Positions 47,201 through 56,104 of a stretch of DNA of 64,000 nucleotides are shown piece after piece (position 1 is the stretch's first letter; each line of letters starts with the position of its first letter). The position numbers and the translations under genes are program-made. Origin of the DNA: Symbiodinium natans (Eukaryota; Sar; Dinophyceae; Suessiales; Symbiodiniaceae); the NCBI GenBank assembly GCA_905221605.1, contig CAJNDS010000225.1:821001-885000 (forward strand), written 5' to 3'. The notes under the pieces were generated by a model. It was not told the DNA's origin and ran no database searches. It saw only the letters and a list, made by a program, of their open reading frames with translations.

Positions 47201-48954
47201 CGTTTTGGGCTCTTTTGGGGTTTAGGGTTTTGGATTTGGCGATTTGGGAGGCCGGGGGCTTAGGGTTTGGGTTCGGAGTTTCGCAGCTGCAGGGTTGAGG
47301 GGCTTCATGCGAGGTGTGCGCTCTCCATTGCTTTGGGGGGTGGGTGGGTGGGCAGGGTGCATGGATGGATCCTCTGGTTGTTGTAGGTTTTGGAGTGCCC
47401 TAAACAGCCCCAAGCCCTAAACCCTAAACCCTAAGCCTAAACCGCTTCCCGTGGGTGTCACGTGTCCTGTCGGCCCCCCCCCCCCCCCCCAAAGCAAAAC
47501 TCTACAAATCCCCATTCTAGGTACCCCCCAAAAGGTTGAGGGTTTCGGGGTTTAGGATCTTCGGATCCCCCCCACATGTTCTGCACCCTCGCCCCATGGG
47601 AGTGGAGCTTGCGGTAGACGGGCCGGCTGGAGGAGTTGCGTGCGCCCGCATACAACGCGAGCAAGGAAGCCCCAAATCCTGCAACTTGGGACCCTAAACC
47701 CCAAACCCTAAACCCTGAACCCTAAACCCTAAACCCTCATCCCCAAACCCTGAACCCTGAACCCTCAACTGCACTTCATGTTTCGGGCTTCAAGTGGAGG
47801 GCGCTTCCGGTTTACCAGCCTCCCTCGATCCAACAAAGATCTGAGGTGGCTGATGGGCTTCCAGGCCGTGTTGTGCGGGGGGGGGGGGCAATGGGGTTTA
47901 GGGTTTGGGGGGGAAGCCTTAAAGAACAGGTTTAGGGGTCAGGGTTAGGGTTTCGGAGTTTGCTTATTCCTCTAGGCTTAAACCTCAAGTTCCAAACAAA
48001 ACCTTAAACCCCCAAACCCACAATCACAAGCTTAGGACTTAGGACGTTCCAGCTTCAGGGCATATAGGTAAGCTCGGAATCTGGAGGGGCCCGCAAATCT
48101 TTCATGGCAGAAGAGGCCAGCCATGACGACAACTTGCGGGGACGCATCTTCGCGGTCGAGATGTTCAGAACGTTGGACACGGGCCTCAACCCAGAGATCC
48201 ATGAGGAGCAGTTCCGAGGGGCCAGGTCTTTGCAGACGGTCGTGGATAGGCAATGTGTGAAAGCGCATGGCTCGGAGTCTACCCCGGTGAAGGGGTGGTG
48301 GAGGGCAGCGCCACCGAAATGAGGAGAAGGGTTGTAGGGCTTAGGGTCAAGTCTTGCTATTTTCTATAAGTAGATTGATGAAAAGGGCCTCGGCCTTGAA
48401 AGAGACCCGAATGTAGAAGATGCTGCCAAGGAGCTTTGCTCTCAGGTTGAAGGCTTGAGGTGGGTGAAACAAAAGCCCCAAGCCCCTGAACGTTTCGGAA
48501 CCGCAATGGGTTAGTCCCTGCATTTGAAATCCCTCTAAGCCCCTACCAAAACCCCTGAAACACACACTCCCCAAGCCCTAACCCTGACGGCCTACAAACC
48601 CGAAGCCCTAAGCTCCAAACAAGCCCAAAACACAAACCCCAAACCCTCAACCCTAAAGCCCTAAAGGGCCCCAAAGAAGCCCTGAGGCCCCAAAGCCTTA
48701 ACACGCCCGCAGAACTAGGTGAGACCTTAATTCCCTACAAAGAACGAGCAAGATAAACCCTGCACCCTAAACCCTAAAAGCCCTATGAACCCTCCAAACC
48801 CTATAAACCCTATAAGCCTGAAAACCCGATAAATCCCATAAACCCTGCAAACCCTATAAAATGAACCCGATGCAAAACGCAAAAACCTCGGAAACTCTGT
48901 GGGTCGGAGGTCTTCTTCCAGCCCCGCGCCGGCCAACGGCCCAGCACGCGCTGA
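44221..48954 (+). CDS. unrecognised split gene X (incomplete model)
   Basis: Exons that agree in phase: 44221-44280, 45685-45748, 46335-46398, 46995-47059, then at least one unresolved exon, then 48068-48220, 48374-48445 and 48910-48954 (TGA). The first starts with ATG and reads MVRELRWACFCFVQAFLGAE, signal-like. Next come DKAKFRQEIKLFQYTCGLLP, PHGGPAVPWSSGALTKVMK and LLPGLATGRCKAAGHLEFAN; the second and third resemble the GG-x-x-LS and GRC..AG blocks of beta-1,3-glycosyltransferases (GT31/Fringe), but weakly. Donors are GA, GT and GC. If exons 1 and 2 belong together, the FkbM gene sits in intron 1. Function not assigned. Confidence 0.45.
44545..45567 (+). CDS. FkbM-family methyltransferase, type II membrane protein, intronless
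   Basis: A single uninterrupted 340-codon frame ending TAG. Residues 7-24 (VFLLAILASFPVLYMYYF) are an N-terminal anchor, so the enzyme probably faces the Golgi/ER lumen. A Pro/Gly-rich stem runs to about 70. The SAM-dependent methyltransferase core spans about 73-262: VWFDIGTAGRCDF (motif I, 74-86), FLIAVEPTPSF (97-107), MEVDAMTLADIL (175-186) and LVKIDIQGHEWPCLEGA (197-213), the FkbM signature KIDIQGHE followed by IFLEIQDL. Family members O-methylate sugars, lipids or small molecules; the substrate here is unknown. The first in-frame Met was taken as the start. Lack of introns among heavily split neighbours suggests retroposition from mRNA. TTTAGGG repeats flank both ends. The antisense 307-codon frame over it is a shadow. 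Confidence 0.93.
   Translation: MQRWQQVFLLAILASFPVLYMYYFGTALRPPSLGSIKLPVIDAEPGGQVLTETGSSGPTGPPRPSWLPQGFRRVWFDIGTAGRCDFRRDLKEDRDLFLIAVEPTPSFADQVEAILLKNETRDRFHVVRAACTDFSPAKITFYVHPLQECNSLRRTRAGHSKVFNGECVGKTPKKMEVDAMTLADILEQLPLEVEIQLVKIDIQGHEWPCLEGAGEQLRRVQNIFLEIQDLPKKDAMYEGVLDVASMDQRLESKGFYRQYCEMNSPELREINCLYTQKGHRPLWVTGRPQKKKRLVLTDLHHKPPWKGVEYLGKLRTSPDKGQMHGQLCDHGLLKSKYCSG
45568..45684 (+). repeat. (TTTAGGG)n tract after the FkbM gene
   Basis: Begins two bases after the FkbM stop codon with GGTTTAGGGTTACTAG, interrupted by TTACTAGGG variants. Confidence 0.9.
45685..45748 (+). CDS. gene X exon 2
   Basis: DKAKFRQEIKLFQYTCGLLP then H(G), between CCCAG|G and |GTATGT. Phase 0 in, 1 out. Confidence 0.55.
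45749..46334. other. gene X intron with small microsatellites
   Basis: A T-rich run at about 45803-45813 and a TATA/CACATATA tract at 45834-45880. A three-frame-open stretch at 46070-46200 (VPWMIHFFEAAVQDHWDG in one frame) may be an exon, but no AG|G acceptor was found. Confidence 0.4.
46335..46398 (+). CDS. gene X exon 3
   Basis: (G)GPAVPWSSGALTKVMKLSLP(R), between TCTCAG|G and |GTCTTG. Another frame (GACCAMVLWSPHEGDEALFA) is open too; the one given fits the phases of exons 2 and 4. Confidence 0.45.
46995..47059 (+). CDS. gene X exon 4
   Basis: LLPGLATGRCKAAGHLEFAN then A(G), between CTGAG|G and |GTAGTT. Phase 2 in, 1 out. C-strand repeats precede it and G-strand repeats follow. Confidence 0.5.
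47060..48067. other. gene X intron(s), unresolved exon(s)
   Basis: Telomere-like repeats plus two exon-like islands at about 47610-47667 (GRLEELRAPAYNASK or overlapping frames) and 47834-47876. Neither could be fitted by phase (1 in, 0 out is needed). Runs of G/C at 47477-47490 and 47879-47888. Confidence 0.35.
48068..48220 (+). CDS. gene X exon (largest)
   Basis: 153 nt, phase 0-0: VSSESGGARKSFMAEEASHD, then DNLRGRIFAVEMFRTLDTGL, then NPEIHEEQFRG. GC donor (|GCCAGG). The minus strand is open too but has no matching splice borders. Confidence 0.55.
48374..48445 (+). CDS. gene X exon
   Basis: IDEKGLGLERDPNVEDAAKE then LCSQ, phase 0-0, CAG|GTTGAA donor. The acceptor is AG|A, an exception to the local rule. 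Confidence 0.5.
48910..48954 (+). CDS. gene X terminal exon (tentative)
   Basis: VFFQPRAGQRPSTR then TGA, after GTCGGAG|. An overlapping frame (QHALSFLEGRAL) is also protein-like, so the ending is uncertain. Confidence 0.35.
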   Translation, partial: VFFQPRAGQRPSTR

Positions 48955-49518
48955 GCTTCCTGGAAGGCAGGGCTCTGGTTGGTTTAGGGTTTAGGGTTTT
49001 GGGGTTTTGGGGTTTTGGGGTTTAGGGTTTTCGGGTTTAGGGTTCAGGGTTTGGGGTTTAGGGTTTCGGGTTTAGGGTTTAGGATCCAGGGTTTAGGGTT
49101 ATAAGCTGTGCTTTTCTTCCTGGCTGCCAAGAGGAAATACGGAAGTTTGGGGTTCCATGTGCCCTTAGAGGGTTGTCTAGGGGCAAGACCTACAGTAGTT
49201 TTTAGGCTTGGGGTAGAGAAATACATGATGCAATAGAGTTAAAGTTGAAGGTTTTAGTGTGTAGGGGTAGGTTCCCAAAGCTCGATTCCTTGTTGATAGT
49301 ACTTGCCGCATGGTTTCTGCAGTTCAGGGCTTCAGAAAAAGCTCTGCAAAGATCACCTGACACAAGATGCAAGCACAAAGCTGGCTTTCGTTTGGCACGC
49401 CCCAAACCTTAAACCCGGGACTAAACCTTGCAAACCCTAAACCCTAAACCCTAAGCCTGAAACAAGGGAACCCTAAGCCCTCTAAACCCTCCTAAGCCCC
49501 GAGCCTGGCTCTGTCCAG

Positions 49519-49552
49519 GCCGATCGCAGCGTCACGGTCATGCTGCGGCGCA
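49519..49552 (+). CDS. exon-like island
   Basis: ADRSVTVMLRR between GTCCAG|G and a GC donor. Too short to assign. Confidence 0.3.
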
Positions 49553-49565
49553 GCTGAGATCGCAG

Positions 49566-49632
49566 CAACCCTAAACCCTAAACCCTAAACCCTAAACCCT
49601 AAACCCTAAACCCTAAACCCTAAACCCTAAGT
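49566..49632 (-). repeat. (CCCTAAA)n array
   Basis: Nine perfect heptamers, faced 20 nt later by (TTTAGGG)3 at 49653-49680: a small inverted pair. Confidence 0.95.
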
Positions 49633-49878
49633 ACCTCATAGTTGGAATCGTTTGGTTTAGGGTTTAGGGTTTAGGGTTAGCGCGCTAGAATGCAGGTGAA
49701 CCTAGACACCCCATGAGTAACAGCAGGGCACCCTTCATACTTCGGTTTCAGGGGAGGAAGTAGACTTGGGGAGTTTTAGGGATTTGGGTTTTTGGGTCTA
49801 GTCGTCAGGTCTCAGTCCATGGGGTTCAGATTAAGGCTCCGGCTCCTAGGATAACCATGTGCACCTCAGACTTTTCAG

Positions 49879-49967
49879 GTGGTAGGCCAGAGGGTTGCGG
49901 GCATCATTCTGCAGTGGGCTTTCCTTCCGATGTCGGATTTTGTGAGCCCTCGGCCAACGCCACTCAG
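49879..49967 (+). CDS. exon of an unrecognised gene
   Basis: VVGQRVAGIILQWAFLPMSD then FVSPRPTPL(R), between TTTTCAG|G and a GC donor. Hydrophobic first half. Gene not identified. Confidence 0.45.
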
Positions 49968-50430
49968 GCAGCACCATGGCCATCGCCGCCTTCACAGCCC
50001 CTCCCTCCATCACAGCCCCCACGGGCGCCGTGGCTCCCACCGAATCCGAGCTCACCGTGGCCACAGCCTTCACGGCTCCCATCGCCATGGGCGCCATGGA
50101 AGCCATGGCCGGCGCCATTCCCCGAACCGCCACATGCACCGGCCTCACAGCCGGCGGCGCGCGCTGTCGGAGCTTCTGGGCTGCAAAGCTTTGCTTTCGC
50201 TTCCAGGGTCCGTCAGGGTCCAGAGTGCGCAATACCGATACGCTGACTCTGTATTTCGTCAGAAGCACCCCACATATATGTAGTTCAGTAGTGTGTTCTC
50301 CTTCATGAGGACGGTGTCGGGCTCTTCTTGGGGGGTTGTGGACGAATTGCCGATCTGGCTTTCAACGTCGCCCTTCGATCGTGTCTAACCTTTTTCCATG
50401 GCATTTACAGAGAAACAGCCCGACCATGTT
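49968..50430. other. Ala/Pro-rich multi-frame region
   Basis: From 49975 to about 50190 three plus frames and one minus frame stay open because of a quasi-periodic GCCATGGC/CCACCGCC texture (MAPMAMGAVKAVATVSS on the minus strand). I cannot say which frame, if any, is used. Confidence 0.35.
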
Positions 50431-52350
50431 CCTGCCAGCCGCCGAGCATCATGAGCATCAGCTGCTGACCGTCTCACCATGTGGCCAGCTGCAAGCGGGC
50501 CGCGCAGTGGGATGGGCAGCGGCCGGCGGGGACAGAGCGGCTGATGCTCATGATGCTGGGGTGCGGCTGGCCATACGGTGGGACGGGTAGTGGCTGATGC
50601 TCATGATGCTCGGCGACCGCTGGCCACATGGTGGGACGATGCTCATGATGCTCAGTGGCAGCAGACCCACACAGTGGCTGATGCTCGTGATGCTTGGCGG
50701 CTGGCCAATCGGTGGGACGGGTAGCGGCTGATGCTCATGATGCTCGGCGGCGGCCGACCACATGGTGAGGCGGGTAGCGGCTGATGCTCATGATGCTTGG
50801 CGGCCGCTGGCCACGTGGGACGGGTAGCCGCTGATGCTCATGATGCTCGGCTGCGGCCGGCCGCACGGTGAGACGGGTAGCGGCTCACACGGTGGGACGG
50901 GTAGCGGCTGATGCTCATGATGCTGGGGTGCGGCTGGCCATACGGTGGGACGGGTAGTGGCTGATGCTCATGATGCTCGGCGACCGCTGGCCACATGGTG
51001 GGACGATGCTCATGATGCTCAGTGGCAGCAGACCCACACAGTGGCTGATGCTCGTGATGCTTGGCGGCTGGCCAATCGGTGGGACGGGTAGCGGCTGATG
51101 CTCATGATGCTCGGCGGCGGCCGGCCACATGGTGAGGCGGGTAGCGGCTGATGCTCACGATTCTTGGCGGCCGCTGGCCACACGGTGGGACGGGTAGCCG
51201 CTGATGCTCATGATGCTCGGCTGCGGCCGGCCACACGGTGAGACAGGTAGCGGCTGATGCTCATGATGCTTGGCGGCCGCTGGCCACACGGTGGGACGGG
51301 TAGCGGCTGATGCTCATGATACTCGGCGGCCGGCCACACGGTGGCTGATGCTCATGATGCTTGGCGGCCGCTGGCCACGTGGGACGGGTAGCCGCTGATG
51401 CTCATGATGCTGTGCGGCCGGCCACACAGTGGGGCGGGAAGCGGCTGATGCTCATGATGCTTGGCGGCCGCTGGCCACACGTTGGGACGGGTAGCCGCTG
51501 ATGCTCATGATGCTCGGTGGCCGCCGGCCACACGGTGAGACGGGTAGCGGCTGGTGCTCATGATGCTTGGGGGCCGCTGGCCACATGGGACGGGTAGCCG
51601 CTGCGGCCACACAGTGGCACGGGTAGCGGCTGATGCTCATGATGCTTGGCGGCCGCTGGCCACACAGTGGGACGGGTAGCCGCTGATGCTCATGATGCTC
51701 GGCGGCGGCCGGCCACACGGTGAGACGGGTAGCGGCTGATGCTCATGATGCTTGGCGGCCGCTGGCCACACGGTGGGACGGGTAGCCGCTGATGCTCATG
51801 ATGCTCGGCGGTGGCTGGCCACACGGTCAGACGGGTAGCGGCTGATGCTCATGATGCTTGGCAGTAGCCGCTGATGCTCATGATGCTCGGCGGCGACCGG
51901 CCACACGGTGAGACGGGTAGCGGCTGATGCTCATGATGCTTGTCGGCCGCTGGCCACACGGTGGGACGGGTAGCCGCTGATGCTCATGATGCTCGGCGGC
52001 GGCCGGCCACACGGTGAGACGGGCAGCGGCTGATGCTCATGATGCTTGGCGGAATGATGCTGGGCGGCGGCCGGCCACACAGTAAGACGGGTAGCGGCTG
52101 ATGCTCATGATGCTTGGCGGCCGCTGGGGTAGCGGCTGATGCTCATGATGCTTGGCGGCCGCTGGCCACGTGGGACGGGTAGCCGCTGATGCTCATGATG
52201 CTCGGCGGCGGCCGGCCACACGGTGAGACCGGCAGCGGCTGATGCTCATGAGGGTAGGACACAGCGGCTGAGGCCTGATGTTCATGATGCTCAGTGGCAT
52301 CCGGCCACACCGGGACAGGCAGGGGCTGATGTTCATCTGATGCTGGGGGG
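50430..52350 (-). repeat. GCATCATGAGCATCAG satellite, inverted array
   Basis: Same monomer family as 34617-38570 in the opposite orientation (CTGATGCTCATGATGC on the plus strand). More diverged; one 367-bp block is repeated (50548 and 50915) and otherwise a two-monomer alternation dominates. Two or three further monomers in plus orientation follow at 52650-52780. Confidence 0.93.
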
Positions 52351-52839
52351 CGGACGGCGAGGTGGGAAGGGCATGCTATGCTCAGCGGCGGACGGGCAGC
52401 AGCTGATTCGCAATGCAGGTACGTTAGTCGCATGGACTGGGGCCGGAACGAGCGTATACGGTGGTTAGTATCCTCGCGAGGTCGGTTTGCGAAGACAGTG
52501 ACTCTGAATTGAGAGATATTGAGTGATCTTGTGTTGACGAACGAAACCACCCAACAGCATTTTGCAAGATTAGTTTGATGCTCACGTTGAACTACTCGAA
52601 AAGGCTCACATGTCCGTCCACTGCAGAGCATCACTCAGCCACTGCCAAACCAAACCCCGCCGAGCATCATCAGCATCAGCTGCCCTTTCCAGTGTGTGGC
52701 CGGCTGCCACTGAGCATCGTGAGCATCGGCCGCTACCCGTCCCGCCGCGTGATCGCCGCCACTGAGCATCATGAGCAGCCCCGTTTAGTAAATTATGTGG
52801 CTGGCCACTGCCGAGTATTCAACCCCAAGAACCCTGCAG

Positions 52840-52931
52840 GCCCCCCAAACGAATCACCCGAAACACTGCGCCGCTGCTTTGCTGAGGGGCCGTGCGCACC
52901 AGCGGCACCCCTCGCCCAGACGCCGCTGGAG
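52840..52931 (+). CDS. exon of an unrecognised gene
   Basis: (G)PPNESPETLRRCFAEGPCAP then AAPLAQTPLE, between CTGCAG|G and |GTGCCC, directly before a CCCTAAA array. Confidence 0.5.
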
Positions 52932-53065
52932 GTGCCCCTAAACCCTTAACCCTAAACCCTAAGCCCTTAACCCTAAACCCTAAACCCTAAGCCCTTAACC
53001 CTAAACCCTAAACTCTAAACCCTAAACCCTAAACCCTAAACCCGAAACCCGAAACCCTAGGACGC
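52932..53065 (-). repeat. (CCCTAAA)n array with CCCTTAA variants
   Basis: Mixed perfect heptamers and CCCTTAACCCTAAA double units. Confidence 0.9.
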
Positions 53066-53639
53066 TGCTTATGGATTCTGGGGTTCGGGTTCAGGGCCTC
53101 GGGCGTTTAGGGAAGCCTACACCCGGAACCCTGAACCCTGGACCTTTGAAGCCACAAGCCCTGAATCCTAAACCCTTCAAAGCCCGGAACCCTAAACCCT
53201 GAACCCTAAACCCCAAACCCTGGACCCTAAATCCTCAACAACCCGAAACCCTAAACCCTTGAAAACCCTGAACCCTCCACTCGGAAGCTGCCGGACGGAG
53301 AACCCAACGCCGAGTCCCCAAGCTCCATGTAGAGTTTAGGGTTTAGGGTTTAGGGTTAGGGTTTAGGGTTTATTGAAATTATTAAGGGTTCCGGTCCGGG
53401 GAAAGTTTCGAGGAAAGTTTCTTTTTTTAATTGTTCTTAATAATTTCAAGTTACAGGGGGCTTGAGGGTTTAGTGTTTATGGTTTGGGGTTAAGGGCTTC
53501 GGGCTTGGTTAGGGTTAAGGGTCAGGGTTCAGGGTTTAGGGTTCGGGGTCAGGGCGATGGGTGTGTGGGGTTTGGTGGAGCACTTGGGTGATCTGGCTCT
53601 GGGAGCTTAAATTCAAGGATTCAAGCACCTTTTGGCAAC

Positions 53640-53755
53640 CCAAAACCCAAAACCCTAAACCCTAAACCCTAAACCCTAAGCCCTAAACCCTAAACCCTAA
53701 ACCCTAAACCCTAAACCCTAAGCCCTAAACCCTAAACCCTAAACCCCAAACCCCA
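53640..53755 (-). repeat. (CCCTAAA)n array
   Basis: About 16 heptamers with two CCCTAAG units. It follows G-strand arrays at 53335-53370 in the same gap. Confidence 0.95.
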
Positions 53756-54095
53756 AACCAGCAGCAGCCCAGCGAAGGCCCCAGCCCCTCGAAGCGGGCT
53801 TCGTGGCGTCACGAGGGCGCCGGGGCGCTGAGGCGCTGCCGAGCTGGGGATTGGGGAGGTTCGGGGGTTTAGGTGGCATCTGGACTTTAGGGAGCTGGGG
53901 TGAAGAGTTTAGGGTTTAGGGTCTAGGGTTATTTAGGGTTTTGGATTTGGGGTTTAGGGTTTAGGGTCTGGGTATGTAAGGTTTTGGGGTTGTCAGGGGT
54001 GTCGGGTTTTGGGTATCTGGGCCTCCTGCGATGCTTTGGAGTTGTGCTTAGGGCTTAGGGCGGGGTTTGCGGCTTGCTGGTTCTCTTGGACTTAG

Positions 54096-54130
54096 GCACC
54101 TCGAGGTCCTGCCAAGGGAGATTCATGAGG
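54096..54130 (+). CDS. exon-like island
   Basis: HLEVLPREIHE(G) after CTTAG|G; the donor G|GTTTAGGG is formed by the repeat. Phase 2 in, 1 out. Confidence 0.4.
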
Positions 54131-54851
54131 GTTTAGGGGTTTAGGGTTTGGGGCTTGGGGTGAAGGGTTTATGGGTGCAATCAAGTTTATGGGGGTTTAG
54201 GGTTCAGGGCTCGGGGCTTGGGGTGTAGGGTTTGTGGGTTTAAGTAGTTTGTTACAGGTTCCCTTATTTGATTTCTGGCAATCAAATTGTGGAAGCATGT
54301 TTCGGAGGGTCTGAGCAAGCCTAGCCAATTTCCTCACCCCTACGAGCGGAGCACTTGACTGTATTGTGACCTTGTTGTGCTGGATTCAGGGTTAGGGGAT
54401 CCCGAGCGCAGCCGTTTCTGTTGTGAAGTGGAAGGGTTCGTGAGGACGAGCGTGCGGGATTCTTGCTTTGGCTTCTGGGTTGCTGTTAAGGAGTTTAACT
54501 TTTTTTACGTGTGTGTATGTAGGTAGGTAGGTAGGCAGGTATGTGTATATAGCATATCTATTCGTTCATCGTGTATGTATATGTTAAAAAGCTCCGATTT
54601 TTTGGTAACCCCAAGCCCCCAAAGTTGAGGGTTCAGGGTTTAGGTTTTAGGGGGATTGAGAGTTTTAGGGTTAACGTGCATTCCCAATTTAGACTCGTGC
54701 AGGATCCTTCTGTTGACGGTCCGCGTCGGTGAGCTTCTAGTCGAAGTCTGTGAAGGAACTCAACTAGGTACGTAGGGTTCAGGGTCTTAGGGTTAAGTTA
54801 AGTCGCCATAGCCGGAATGGAGGTCGATCAAGATGGTTTTCGCAGATGCAG

Positions 54852-54902
54852 GTGCAAGAGAATCTCCGCCCCAAGCATGGCGATGCATCCACGAGCTTCG
54901 AG
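54852..54902 (+). CDS. exon of an unrecognised gene
   Basis: VQENLRPKHGDASTSFE, phase 0-0, between ATGCAG|G and a GC donor. Other frames are open as well. Confidence 0.4.
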
Positions 54903-55158
54903 GCTCTCGTCTTTCTTGTGACAGCAAAGGAAAGCTGAACTCGTCATTCCCTACTCAGAACCAGGAGGACAAAGTTGCAGGGTTTAGGGTGAAGGGTTTG
55001 TACCAAGGCTGTAGGGTTTGGTGTTTAAGGTTTTAGGGTCTGGGGTTCTTGGGATTGGCTCCCTTGTTGAACAGCCTAGAGCTTCGTGCCCCTAAGCCCT
55101 ACGCCCTTTACCGTTCACCCTATTCCCTACACCCTATTCCCTATGCACCAAACTCTAG

Positions 55159-55206
55159 AAGAACCCAAGACGCTGGCCTTCCTCAAAGGGTCCATGTACC
55201 CGCATG
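55159..55206 (+). CDS. exon of an unrecognised gene
   Basis: EPKTLAFLKGSMYPH(G) before a GTATGT donor. Phase 1-1; AG|A acceptor. Confidence 0.45.
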
Positions 55207-55435
55207 GTATGTGCTTGGGCCTTACAAGGGGCTGCTATTTAGGGTTTAGGGTTTAGGGTTTAGGGTTTATGCCTGCATCCTTGCGGACAGTTCCGAAGCA
55301 ACCACTTGGGAACCGACTACGTAACAGAAACGGGTTTAGGGTTTAGGGTTTAGGAATCGGTACACCCTTAGGCCTCCGAAGGCCCTCAGAAGCGTCAGGG
55401 CCCATACACTTCTACCCCCCCTACCCCCCCCCCCC

Positions 55436-55582
55436 CGCAACCCTAAACCCTAAACCCAAAACCCAAAACCCAAAAAAACCCTAAACCCTGAACCCTGAAC
55501 CCTAAACCCTAAACCCTAACCCTAAACCCTAAACCCTAAACCCTAAACCCTAAACCCTAAACCCTAAACCCTAAACCCTAAA
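55436..55582 (-). repeat. (CCCTAAA)n array
   Basis: About 150 bp, the last ~90 bp perfect; ends exactly at the NYFPTNV island. Confidence 0.95.
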
Positions 55583-55632
55583 CTACTTCCCCACCAACGT
55601 CAACCTCATCCACGGGATCGGCGTGAAGGAGG
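55583..55632 (+). CDS. exon-like island without a visible acceptor
   Basis: NYFPTNVNLIHGIGVKEG with ideal GC-rich third positions, emerging directly from a CCCTAAA array. No AG precedes it, so either the array has replaced the splice site or the segment is a relic. Confidence 0.35.
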
Positions 55633-55861
55633 GAAGTGGCACTTGTGTCTGGGGGGCAAGCAACCGGTCTTGAGTCGTTTGACGTGGGCCGACGCAGCTT
55701 GCACCCCAAGGTGTTAGGATGTGATTCCTATAGTTTTCTTTTAAAACCCAAGCGGCTGTTTTACATAAGCTCTAGGGCATATTCAACATACTGTTTTTCA
55801 TGATGGCTCGAAGCAGCCTAAGGGGCGTGTAGGGTTCCTAAACCATAAACCCGAAACTCTG

Positions 55862-56025
55862 AACCCAAAACCCAAAACCCAAAACCCAAAACCCAAAACC
55901 CAAAACCCAAAACCCAAAACCCCAAACCCCAAACCCCAAACCCTAAACCCTAAACCCTAAACCCTAAACCCTCAACCCTAAACCCTCAACCCTAAACCCT
56001 AAACCCTAAACCCTAAACCCTAAAG
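55862..56025 (-). repeat. (CCCAAAA)n then (CCCTAAA)n array
   Basis: A homogeneous block of the variant CCCAAAA (about nine units) grades into CCCCAAA and then CCCTAAA, showing local spread of variants. It ends just before the 56033 exon. Confidence 0.95.
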
Positions 56026-56032
56026 CCCGCAG

Positions 56033-56104
56033 GCCGGGCCGAAAGCCGACCCCAAAGTGGCCGCGCAGCTCCAGAAAAAGGCGGAGTTGGAGCTGAAGAT
56101 CAAG
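56033..56104 (+). CDS. coiled-coil gene exon
   Basis: AGPKADPKVAAQLQKKAELE then LKIK; CGCAG|G acceptor, GC donor, phase 0-0. Confidence 0.6.
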
